From positions 1-34,733 of the forward strand of contig CANQDW010000020.1 of NCBI GenBank assembly GCA_947593975.1: 34,733 nucleotides of DNA, in the 5' to 3' direction. Under the pieces are notes generated by a model, which worked only from the letters and a program-made list of their open reading frames with translations, had not been told where the DNA came from and did not search any database. Made by a program: the position numbers and the translations under genes. Positions 7,514-14,762 of this stretch are shown piece after piece. How positions within the stretch are numbered: position 1 is the first letter of the stretch; each line of letters starts with the position of its first letter. The stretch is from an uncultured Lachnospiraceae bacterium. Lineage in GTDB: Bacteria > Bacillota > Clostridia > Lachnospirales > Lachnospiraceae.

Positions 7514-8800
7514 ATGAGCAGAAAACACGTATCAGCCCCGGCTGTAGGGATGGCCTGTGTGATGTGTTTGTCACTGGCATTATCCTGTGGTATAGCGATA
7601 CATGACAGTAATGTTAAAAGTAAGATTAAGCTGCCCGTAAAGGCGCTTAAAATGTATGAGGGAGATTCATACAGGATCAAAATCAAGAAGTGCAAATGGA
7701 AAACTTCAAATAAGAAAGTTGCTGCAGTCAGCAAAAAGGGAAAGATAAAGGCTAAGAAAGCCGGAAAAGCAAAGATTACCGTTAGAAAGAAAAAAGGCGG
7801 TGCAAAAGCTGTAATAAATATAAAAGTTGGAAAACATGCGACAGGTATTAAGATTGAAGGAGCTATGAGTATCTTTCTTAATATGAATCAGACGGGAAAG
7901 ATACAAGCGACCGTTATGCCTGCCAAAGTATTGTATAAGGATGTTGAATATATTGTTGCCAATACAAACATAGTATCTGTAAGCTCCGATGGGACAATAA
8001 CTCCAAAGAGCCCCGGTACTACAAGTGTTTCAGTAGTTTCAAAGGCAACTTCATCAAATAATATAAAAGTAAGCAGCAGTGTTAATGTTATTGTTGCGGG
8101 CGAACAGAGTGAAGATGATGGTAATAACAGACAGGATCTTACAGGATCGCAGGACGATTTTAATATCGTAGTGCCTTCTGCGAAACCTACGGAACCGGCG
8201 TCACCTACTGATTCCGCGAAACCTACGGAGCCGGCAGGACCTACAGAACCGGCGTCTCCGACAGATCCGGCATCGCCTACTGATTCCGCGAAACCATCGT
8301 CATCACCGGGAGTGACTGACGAGCCTGTAGTGACCGATACACCGGCGCCGCCGACTGACGCGCCTACACCTACGCCGACGAAAGCTCCTATGACGATGCA
8401 GGAGTATATCAATTCTCTTAAACCTGATCCCAATGAACCGTTAGTAGGTTCAGTTGTAGTTGCAAACAGCGCGGGAGAGGAGCGAACGGTATATTTTCTG
8501 AATAATAGTTATACCGGAGGCGTAAACGTTTCATTTGACGGATATTCGTACAGCAAAAGCGGAAGCGTTGTGGATTTTCTGAAACGTCTTGAGAATGAAA
8601 CGATCAAAACGACTAATTCGGCAGGAACGATAGAAGTCTACCGCAGAAGAAAAGCGGACAGCTGGCGGATTACCATGTTAGAGACCGGAAAAGTATATTA
8701 TGCGTCCGGCAAAGTGCAGGATACGATATATAATTCAGGTTATGGTATTATGATCGTGGAAGGAAATACGATTGATAATATATCTATAAAAGGACAATAA
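7514..8800 (+). CDS. Secreted Lys-rich Ig-like protein with Pro/Thr linker
   Basis: The product is 428 residues from ATG 7514, chosen because AAAGGA lies 9 bases upstream; an in-frame TTG at 7496 overlaps the hairpin and has no ribosome site. A hydrophobic stretch at about residues 8-28 is a signal peptide or anchor. Residues about 35-106 form a Lys-rich Big_2-like domain (CKWKTSNKKVAAVSKKGKIK, then KAGKAKITV). Residues 107-195 are a second Big_2-like domain (ANTNIVSVSSDGTITPKSPG). Residues 200-293 are a Pro/Thr/Ser/Ala linker. The last about 135 residues form an unrecognised, probably globular domain. The first domain is akin to that of the large protein upstream. It heads the sortase/exopolysaccharide gene run, suggesting a cell-surface or matrix role. 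No sorting tail is present. Confidence 0.8.
   Translation: MSRKHVSAPAVGMACVMCLSLALSCGIAIHDSNVKSKIKLPVKALKMYEGDSYRIKIKKCKWKTSNKKVAAVSKKGKIKAKKAGKAKITVRKKKGGAKAVINIKVGKHATGIKIEGAMSIFLNMNQTGKIQATVMPAKVLYKDVEYIVANTNIVSVSSDGTITPKSPGTTSVSVVSKATSSNNIKVSSSVNVIVAGEQSEDDGNNRQDLTGSQDDFNIVVPSAKPTEPASPTDSAKPTEPAGPTEPASPTDPASPTDSAKPSSSPGVTDEPVVTDTPAPPTDAPTPTPTKAPMTMQEYINSLKPDPNEPLVGSVVVANSAGEERTVYFLNNSYTGGVNVSFDGYSYSKSGSVVDFLKRLENETIKTTNSAGTIEVYRRRKADSWRITMLETGKVYYASGKVQDTIYNSGYGIMIVEGNTIDNISIKGQ
8165..8395 (+). repeat. Pro/Thr/Ser/Ala linker with direct repeats
   Basis: Degenerate units encode repeated KPTEPAGPTEPASPTD-like sequence. An exact 20-base direct repeat occurs at 8204-8223 and 8276-8295, 72 bases apart (24 codons), so copy-number change would keep the frame. 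Confidence 0.75.
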
Positions 8801-8822
8801 GTATTATCTGAAAGGAAATTTT

Positions 8823-9452
8823 ATGAGGAAGATATGGAAAATAGCTGCAATATGCGCTGTTGTATGTCTTTTGCCGGTGATGGGTGTTTCTGCAGAAGGC
8901 GGGATCAACAGCAATGAAGCAAGGGTAATAAGCGTTGCAAAAGGCGGCTTCGCATATAATAACGAGTTATATACTGCAAGGCAGGAATATGTAAACCAGC
9001 TTGTGAGTTATCTGTCAAGGGAAGATATCAATATGACGTCAGACCAGGCGGATGAAGCCATAAGCGCTATATATGCCAATATTGAAACAGGAGTTAATAA
9101 CGGCTATATAGTAAAGCAGGGCGCGCCGGAAGACGACCTTGACACTGAAAAAGAAGTGGAGATCAGTGAAATATCGCCTGAAGAAAAAAAGCAGGGGATT
9201 ACCGATATATCGGAAGTTACCAAAGCAACTCCCGCGCCGGGAGAAGTTATCTATAATGATAACGGAAAAGCATATGTATATAATAACGACGGCTCTGAAG
9301 TCGTAAGTTTAGATGGCGTTATGAAGGATACAGGACTGTCTTACAGACCTGTTGTTATAGCTGTAGAAGTGATGACTGTAATATTTATACTGACAATAAT
9401 AGCAGCTGTAGTTTATATTGTTTCTGAAAAAAGGAGGACACATGGGGCATAA
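8823..9452 (+). CDS. Membrane-anchored surface protein with a sortase-signal-like tail
   Basis: The protein is 209 residues. It has a signal peptide (residues 1-24, MRKIWKIAAICAVVCLLPVM..., cut near VSA-EG), a mostly acidic helical body at 25-165, and a C-terminal tail with the three parts of a cell-wall sorting signal: MKDTG at 167-171, a hydrophobic stretch from about 176 to 199, and a basic end (SEKRRTHGA). MKDTG lacks the Pro of LPXTG. The next gene is a sortase whose start overlaps this gene by 11 bases, so this protein is the best local candidate substrate. Otherwise it is simply a type I membrane protein with its body outside. I do not recognise the body domain. The start ATG 8823 has AAAGGAAA upstream. 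Confidence 0.78.
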   Translation: MRKIWKIAAICAVVCLLPVMGVSAEGGINSNEARVISVAKGGFAYNNELYTARQEYVNQLVSYLSREDINMTSDQADEAISAIYANIETGVNNGYIVKQGAPEDDLDTEKEVEISEISPEEKKQGITDISEVTKATPAPGEVIYNDNGKAYVYNNDGSEVVSLDGVMKDTGLSYRPVVIAVEVMTVIFILTIIAAVVYIVSEKRRTHGA

Positions 9453-10098
9453 AGAACAGAGAATATTTAGGTATATTTGGATTCCTCTGTCTATAGCTGC
9501 GATTGGTTTGGTATTGTATTTTCTGGTTGGACGTTTGTTTACAGATAATATTGCGGCACAGATTAAATATGTAATGGTTCAGGGCGAGCCTGAAAACAGC
9601 AGCAGCGAGGGGATCAAATTTTCCGAGGTGACTGAAGGCGAGATAGAAGAACCTGAGATTATCATGCCGTCAGCCGGAAAACAGTACGGAGAGATAAGAT
9701 GTGACAGGATATCCATGACGGTACCGCTTTATTACGGCGATACTGACGAGGTGCTTTCCATGGGAGCGGGACAGTCGCTTCTGTCAGGGCTTCCGGGACA
9801 GGGAAAGACAATACTTGCAGGCGGACATGATACTACTTTTTTTGCGCCGCTTGCCGATGTTTCGGTCGGAGACAGTATTGTCCTTGCATGCACATACGGA
9901 ACTTTTGAGTATAAGGTATCTCAGATAGACATCATAGACGGGGCTGATTATGAAATATCTGAAGATAAAGAACAGCTTGTGTTATATACATGCTATCCTT
10001 TTGGAAAAACCGATATGAACAGGACTAAAAAGATAGTATATATATGTGATAAAGTAAGCGGACCTGTGATAGGGGGTGGTGATAGTGAGCAACAGTAA
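9442..10098 (+). CDS. Class D-type sortase
   Basis: The product is 218 residues from ATG 9442, with AAGGAGG at 9431-9437; a TTG 24 bases upstream opens the longest frame but lacks a ribosome site. One N-terminal membrane segment lies at about residues 12-35, followed by a linker and the sortase barrel. The catalytic set is visible: His129 (AGGHDT), Cys184 in LYTCYPFG, and Arg194. The TCYPF surroundings are typical of class D sortases. Family members cut between Thr and Gly of a sorting motif and link the protein to the cell wall. It overlaps the gene before it and the gene after it, so all three are likely co-expressed. The gene before it carries a matching tail. Confidence 0.93.
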   Translation: MGHKEQRIFRYIWIPLSIAAIGLVLYFLVGRLFTDNIAAQIKYVMVQGEPENSSSEGIKFSEVTEGEIEEPEIIMPSAGKQYGEIRCDRISMTVPLYYGDTDEVLSMGAGQSLLSGLPGQGKTILAGGHDTTFFAPLADVSVGDSIVLACTYGTFEYKVSQIDIIDGADYEISEDKEQLVLYTCYPFGKTDMNRTKKIVYICDKVSGPVIGGGDSEQQ

Positions 10099-10972
10099 AA
10101 GCCACCACAGCAGCCACAGTCATAGCCATAAGCACAGGCATAAGAGCAGAAATAAATATAAGAACCTTATAAGTTATTTCATCAGCGTGTTTACTGCGAT
10201 CTGCGTGCTTCTGATCTTTTGGGGAGTTACGATAAAGACCGGTCTGCTTAATGCCGATATAATGAGAAACAGCCTTAATTCGACAGTTTATTATGAAGAA
10301 AAGGTTGCATCGCTTACGGATAACCTTAAAAAAATGTTTGCTGATTCGGGAATTGGCGAGGAAGCAGCGGAAGGCGTCATTACGGACAGGATGGTTGTCT
10401 TAGATACTAATGATTATATAAAAGGCACAATAGAGAATAAAACGCCGGAATACGATACCGCGGAACTTGAGACGGCATTGACGGAAGGCATAACCGAGTA
10501 TCTTACGGATCAGGGGGTTACTGCCGACGACGCGCTTAATGAATATGTAAGCCTGCTTACAAAGAAGGCAGCAGAAGATTATAAGTCAAATATACCGTTT
10601 CCGTTTGTGTCATATTATATGGATTTTGCCGGAAAATATCAGGATGTCGGGAAAATGCTTATCCTGATCCCGATACCGTTCCTTTTGATCTGTCTGGCGG
10701 CGCTTCTTGTTATGCACCGTATGAAATACAGGGGAATAAGGTATTTCGGTTACGGGGTATGCGCGGCTTCAATTTTAGGGGTGATCACTTCCCTGCTTAT
10801 GAAGAAAAGCTTTATCGGCATTGCGGATGGCGCGGAGGGCGTATATTCTGAGTTTATAAAGACGTATATATCAAACGCCATGAGGCAGGGAATATATTCC
10901 GCCTTGGCAGGATTCATGATATTTGGTATAATCATTATCGTGACATATTATTGCAGGAAAAAGGCTATTTAG
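10085..10972 (+). CDS. Unknown polytopic membrane protein with Ser/His-rich N-terminus
   Basis: The protein is 295 residues starting at GTG 10085, chosen because AGGGG at 10071-10075 gives normal spacing; two GTG codons just upstream are too close. It overlaps the sortase gene by 14 bases. The first about 25 residues are Ser/His/Lys-rich (SHHSSHSHSHKHRHKSR), a possible metal-binding or simply charged cytoplasmic end. Membrane segments follow at about 30-52, 200-222, 228-248 and 268-290. A large, acidic, probably external loop of about 145 residues lies between the first and second. I recognise no family. Its place between sortase and exopolysaccharide control genes suggests a role in surface assembly, which is inference only. 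Confidence 0.8.
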   Translation: MSNSKSHHSSHSHSHKHRHKSRNKYKNLISYFISVFTAICVLLIFWGVTIKTGLLNADIMRNSLNSTVYYEEKVASLTDNLKKMFADSGIGEEAAEGVITDRMVVLDTNDYIKGTIENKTPEYDTAELETALTEGITEYLTDQGVTADDALNEYVSLLTKKAAEDYKSNIPFPFVSYYMDFAGKYQDVGKMLILIPIPFLLICLAALLVMHRMKYRGIRYFGYGVCAASILGVITSLLMKKSFIGIADGAEGVYSEFIKTYISNAMRQGIYSALAGFMIFGIIIIVTYYCRKKAI

Positions 10973-10984
10973 GAGGTGTATTAT

Positions 10985-11716
10985 ATGGAGTATGAGGGTT
11001 ATGTTGACATTCATTCCCATATAATACCCGGAGTAGATGACGGGTCACAGAGTTTTGAAGAATCAATGGAGATGCTTAATATAGCATATGACCAGGGCGT
11101 AAGGGTTATGTACGCTACTTCTCATTTTGGCTCCGGCAAGGAAAAGTATGATAAAGAGCTTTTGCTTGAAAGATTCGAGAAGCTAAAAGAAATGGCTTTA
11201 GGTGTCGGCGACGACGGTATAGAACTTCTTTTGGGAAACGAGGTATATTACCGTCCGGGCACTGTAGAGCTTTTAGATAAAAAGGAAATATTCACTATGG
11301 GCGGTTCAAGATATGTTCTTGTGGAATTTGCTTATGGAATAAGTTATAATGAACTTTACAGATCGTTACAGAAGCTTATCAATGCAGGATATGTACCAAT
11401 ACTTGCCCATATTGAAAGATATTATTGTCTTTACAGAAAGTTTTCAGAGATTGCTTCGCTTCGTGAGATGGGGATCGGACTTCAGATAAATACAGATTCC
11501 GTAATGGCAAAATTTAGTTCAGAAGCATCATTCTGCAGGAAGCTGATAAGGAACGGATATATTCATTTCCTTGCAAGCGACTGCCACAGGGTGGGATGGC
11601 GTCCCCCTGTTATGAAGGATGGATACTCTGTGCTTGAAAAAAAGACGCCGCCTGAATATCTGGACAGACTGATGCGTGTCAATCCGGATATATTGCGGAA
11701 AAATCAATTTTTATAA
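10985..11716 (+). CDS. PHP-domain protein tyrosine phosphatase of capsule/exopolysaccharide loci (CpsB/YwqE type)
   Basis: The product is 243 residues from ATG 10985, with AGGAGG at 10971-10976. Metal-binding motifs of the PHP fold are present: VDIHSHIIPGVDDG (His10, His12), GNEVYYRP, ILAHIERY, and LASDCHRVGWRPP near the end. In the family, a manganese-type metal centre removes phosphate from Tyr residues of the partner tyrosine kinase, tuning polysaccharide chain length. That kinase, with a 12-Tyr tail, is encoded two genes downstream, so the substrate is local. The length matches CpsB/Wzb-like PHP phosphatases. Confidence 0.93.
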   Translation: MEYEGYVDIHSHIIPGVDDGSQSFEESMEMLNIAYDQGVRVMYATSHFGSGKEKYDKELLLERFEKLKEMALGVGDDGIELLLGNEVYYRPGTVELLDKKEIFTMGGSRYVLVEFAYGISYNELYRSLQKLINAGYVPILAHIERYYCLYRKFSEIASLREMGIGLQINTDSVMAKFSSEASFCRKLIRNGYIHFLASDCHRVGWRPPVMKDGYSVLEKKTPPEYLDRLMRVNPDILRKNQFL

Positions 11717-11737
11717 AAAAGGTTTAGGAGGAATGTT

Positions 11738-12526
11738 ATGGAACAGCAAAATGATGAATTTGCGATAGACTTGCTGGAGTTGTTTTATGTTTTACGGAGC
11801 AGAATAGTTATAATTATTCTTACGGCTGTTATTTTTGCAGCCGGGGCAGTGGCATATACGCATTATCTTGTTACGCCTATGTACGCATCATCATCAAGTG
11901 TTTATGTACTTACAAATAAGAATATGATGGTGAATTATTCGGATTTCATGGTAGGAACGTCGCTTACAAGCGATTACATGCAGATGGTTAAGTCATACAC
12001 GGTTCTTGACAGCGTTATAAAGAACCTCGGACTTGAAGAAGAGCTTGAGGTGGAAGATCTGGACGCGCTCGTGAGCGTGTCGAACCCTACTGACACACGT
12101 ATGCTTAATATTACGGTAAGATATAACGATCCAAGGATTGCAAAAGAGATCGTGGATGAACTTGCCGAAGTTTCGGTAGAAAGAATTAAGGAAATAATGG
12201 ATGTTCAGCAGCCTAACATATATGAGAAGGGCAGGATAAGCGAATATCCGGTAAGCCCGAGCATGAAAAAGAACGTGCTTATCGCAGGACTTCTCGGAGC
12301 ATTGCTTGCGGCAGCCGTATTCATAGTCCTTTATCTTAAGGATGATAGTATATGTACCCCTGAGGATGTTGAAAAATATCTTAAGCTTAATACGCTTGCA
12401 GCTATTCCTATGGAAGCAGGAAGCGCAGAGCAGATACGTCTGGACGAAAGAAAGCGTATAGGTAAGAGAAAGAGCAAGCATAAGCGCAGCAGCCGTAAGG
12501 AAAATGGGGGGGGTGATTCTTTATGA
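11738..12526 (+). CDS. Wzz/CpsC-type polysaccharide chain-length and kinase-modulator protein
   Basis: The protein has 262 residues and two membrane segments, about 23-45 and 179-201, flanking an external Wzz-type domain. The second membrane helix follows the usual Pro-containing stretch (SEYPVSPSMKKNVLIAG). In Gram-positive CpsC/CapA proteins the cytoplasmic C-terminus activates the separate tyrosine kinase. Here that end is long and very basic (RLDERKRIGKRKSKHKRSSR). The start is ATG 11738 after TTTAGGAGGAA. The gene overlaps the kinase gene by 4 bases (ATGA), and a run of eight G sits 10 bases before that junction. It is expected to act in the membrane with the kinase to set polymer length and export. 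Confidence 0.92.
   Translation: MEQQNDEFAIDLLELFYVLRSRIVIIILTAVIFAAGAVAYTHYLVTPMYASSSSVYVLTNKNMMVNYSDFMVGTSLTSDYMQMVKSYTVLDSVIKNLGLEEELEVEDLDALVSVSNPTDTRMLNITVRYNDPRIAKEIVDELAEVSVERIKEIMDVQQPNIYEKGRISEYPVSPSMKKNVLIAGLLGALLAAAVFIVLYLKDDSICTPEDVEKYLKLNTLAAIPMEAGSAEQIRLDERKRIGKRKSKHKRSSRKENGGGDSL
12506..12513 (+). repeat. Eight-G homopolymer tract at the Wzz/kinase junction
   Basis: Eight G form in-frame Gly codons near the end of the Wzz-like gene. Together with the following TGAT they form the Shine-Dalgarno-like sequence GGGGGTGAT for the kinase ATG at 12523. One base lost would extend the Wzz-like tail past the kinase start; one gained would stop it at once. Confidence 0.8.
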
Positions 12527-13278
12527 ACAAGATAAAATTCGAGAATCTGAAGAAACTTGAATATAGTATAAATGAAGCGTATAAAACGCTCAGGACGAAC
12601 CTGTCGTTCTGCGGAGATAATGTTAAGACGATACTTCTTACAAGCTGTACCCCTAATGAAGGTAAGTCGGTAGTAAGCTTAAGGCTTGCGCAGGCGCTTG
12701 CCGATGACGGAAAGAAGGTTATCCTTATTGACGCCGACCTTAGGAAGTCCGTGTTCGTAGGACGTTACGGAGTTACCGCGGAAGAGCAGATAAAGGGCTT
12801 GTCACATTATCTTACCGGACAAGCTGAGTTGGATGATGTAATATGCGAGACTGACATTGAAAACCTGTATACGATATTTGCGGGACCTACTACGCCGAAT
12901 CCTACGGAGCTGCTTGGAAATCATTACTTCGGAAAGATGATAGCGGTACTCAGGCAGAAGTATGACTATATCATACTTGATACGCCGCCTCTTGGTTCGG
13001 TTATTGATACGGCTATCATAACGAAGATATGCGACGGAGCTATACTGGTTATAGAGAGCAACGTAATAAGTTACCGTTTTGCGCAGGATGTTAAGAAACA
13101 GCTTGATATGGCAGACTGTCAGATACTTGGAGCTATCCTTAATAAAGTTGATACCCATAATAAGGGCAAATACAAGGGATATTACAAGTCGTACGGATAT
13201 CGTTCTTATAACCGTTATTACGGTTACGGCAAATATGGGGTATACGGAGAGTATGGCAAACCTGAATCAGAAGCATAA
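12523..13278 (+). CDS. Bacterial tyrosine kinase (BY-kinase, CpsD/CapB type)
   Basis: The protein is 251 residues. Walker A is SCTPNEGKS with Lys48, Walker A' is VILIDADLRKS with Asp70 and Asp72, and Walker B is YDYIILDTPPLG. An N-terminal helix (INEAYKTLRTNLSF) is the segment that contacts neighbouring subunits in the family. The C-terminus is an autophosphorylation tail with 12 Tyr within about 30 residues (GYYKSYGYRSYNRYYGYGKY). It is a cytoplasmic kinase activated by the basic tail of the Wzz-like protein encoded by the overlapping upstream gene and reversed by the PHP phosphatase. It controls exopolysaccharide assembly. Confidence 0.95.
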   Translation: MNKIKFENLKKLEYSINEAYKTLRTNLSFCGDNVKTILLTSCTPNEGKSVVSLRLAQALADDGKKVILIDADLRKSVFVGRYGVTAEEQIKGLSHYLTGQAELDDVICETDIENLYTIFAGPTTPNPTELLGNHYFGKMIAVLRQKYDYIILDTPPLGSVIDTAIITKICDGAILVIESNVISYRFAQDVKKQLDMADCQILGAILNKVDTHNKGKYKGYYKSYGYRSYNRYYGYGKYGVYGEYGKPESEA

Positions 13279-13323
13279 GGGGAAGGTATAAAACACTATA
13301 AATTATGGGAATAAGGGATGCAA

Positions 13324-14739
13324 ATGAATAATAAGTTTAACTCTCAGCTCTCGGTAGTAGTTATAATCATGGATTTAATTACTATAGCGGTTTCTTATGC
13401 ATTTGCTAACATGATACGTTTCAGTAATTTTATTAACAATGCGAATGCACATGGCGACGGCAGGATCATATGGGTTGTTCTGTTTGTGTATATTATAATT
13501 ACTATAGTATCGCAGCATGAAAACTTATTTACGCAAGTGTCTTACCGCCGGGGTATATACAAGATTCTTGAGAAACATTTTTATATGATAGTGTTTGCCC
13601 TTGTATATATGTATGTTACCAAGAGCAGTGAATTATATTCAAGGATACAATTTGTTCTATTTTTTGTGATAGACATCCTGCTTATGATATTAGTGCATTG
13701 TCTGTTCAAGTACTTTATCACGAAGCATTTCAGGCATACGAGTTATTGTGAGAGGGTAATGCTCGTTACATACGCCGATGATGCCGAGACGGTCCTTAAG
13801 AGGATAAAACAGACAAAAAACTGGCATTTCCGTATTAAAGTCATTGCAGTCCTTGATAAAAATATGCAGGGAGAAAAGATAGACGGCATAGAAGTGGTGG
13901 CTGATGTTACGAACTACTATGATGCCGTTAAGAAAAATGCGATCGACTCAGTTATTATAAATACTGTTCCGTATATGTATAAGTACCTTAATAATATCGT
14001 TTCACAGTTTGTGGATATGGGTATTATCGTACACCTTAATCTGCCGGAATACGATCTTCCGGTTGCTGTCGGCAGGAACTTTGATAATCTGGGAATGCTT
14101 GGGGTTATAACTTACAGAAAACAGGATTATACGTTTTGGCAGGTTGCGCTGAAGCGGGCAATGGATATTGTCGGCGGTATAGTCGGAATGTTTTTCTTTG
14201 GGATTGCAATGCTTATATTCGGACCTATTATTAAACTGGATTCCAAGGGACCTGTGCTGTTTACGCAGACCAGGATAGGAAAGAACGGAAGAAAGTTTAA
14301 TATATATAAGTTCAGGTCAATGTGCGCGGACGCGGAAGAGAAGAAAACGGAACTTATGAACCGCAACGAGATGACCGGACCTATCTTTAAGATAAAAGAT
14401 GACCCGCGTATAACCAGAGTCGGTAAGTTTTTAAGGAAGACGAGCATCGACGAGCTCCCGCAGTTCATTAATGTGCTTAAGGGCGATATGAGCCTTGTGG
14501 GCACAAGGCCGCCTACAGAGGAGGAATATAATAATTATGATTCCAACCAGAAGAGGCGTATGAGCATTAAGCCGGGTCTTACGGGCGTATGGCAGGTGAG
14601 CGGAAGGAATTCCGTAGCGGATTTTGACGATATTGTAAGGATGGACTGCGAATATATTGATACATGGTCCATAACGAAAGATATCAAGATCCTTCTAAAA
14701 ACAGTATGGGTTGTCATATTCGGCAGAGGAGCGGAATAA
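13324..14739 (+). CDS. Polyprenyl-phosphate sugar phosphotransferase (initiating glycosyltransferase)
   Basis: The product is 471 residues from ATG 13324; ATG 13318, two codons earlier, lies directly on the AAGGG site and is less likely. The N-terminal half has about four or five membrane helices and a central nucleotide-binding-like region (RVMLVTYADDAETVL). The C-terminal half is the catalytic bacterial sugar transferase domain from about residue 275: KRAMDIVGGIVGM, GPVLFTQTRIGKNG, FKFRSM-like YKFRSMCADAE, TSIDELPQFINVLKGDMSLVG and PGLTGVWQVSGRN. The reaction moves a sugar-1-phosphate from a nucleotide sugar to undecaprenyl phosphate, the first step of repeat-unit synthesis. Length and layout match WbaP/CpsE-type enzymes. 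The sugar cannot be told from sequence. Confidence 0.95.
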   Translation: MNNKFNSQLSVVVIIMDLITIAVSYAFANMIRFSNFINNANAHGDGRIIWVVLFVYIIITIVSQHENLFTQVSYRRGIYKILEKHFYMIVFALVYMYVTKSSELYSRIQFVLFFVIDILLMILVHCLFKYFITKHFRHTSYCERVMLVTYADDAETVLKRIKQTKNWHFRIKVIAVLDKNMQGEKIDGIEVVADVTNYYDAVKKNAIDSVIINTVPYMYKYLNNIVSQFVDMGIIVHLNLPEYDLPVAVGRNFDNLGMLGVITYRKQDYTFWQVALKRAMDIVGGIVGMFFFGIAMLIFGPIIKLDSKGPVLFTQTRIGKNGRKFNIYKFRSMCADAEEKKTELMNRNEMTGPIFKIKDDPRITRVGKFLRKTSIDELPQFINVLKGDMSLVGTRPPTEEEYNNYDSNQKRRMSIKPGLTGVWQVSGRNSVADFDDIVRMDCEYIDTWSITKDIKILLKTVWVVIFGRGAE

Positions 14740-14762
14740 ATAACCGGAAAGGAAATTAGCAA

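Noticed and set aside
7547-7590. Lipobox (LALSC) in the secreted Ig-like protein
   Set aside because: The order A-L-S-C does not fit the usual L-[A/S/T]-[G/A]-C pattern, so lipidation is not claimed.
7888-8433. 181-codon open frame on the - strand rich in Gly/Val/Ser
   Set aside because: It mirrors the Pro/Thr linker repeats of the + strand secreted protein; low complexity and no ribosome site.
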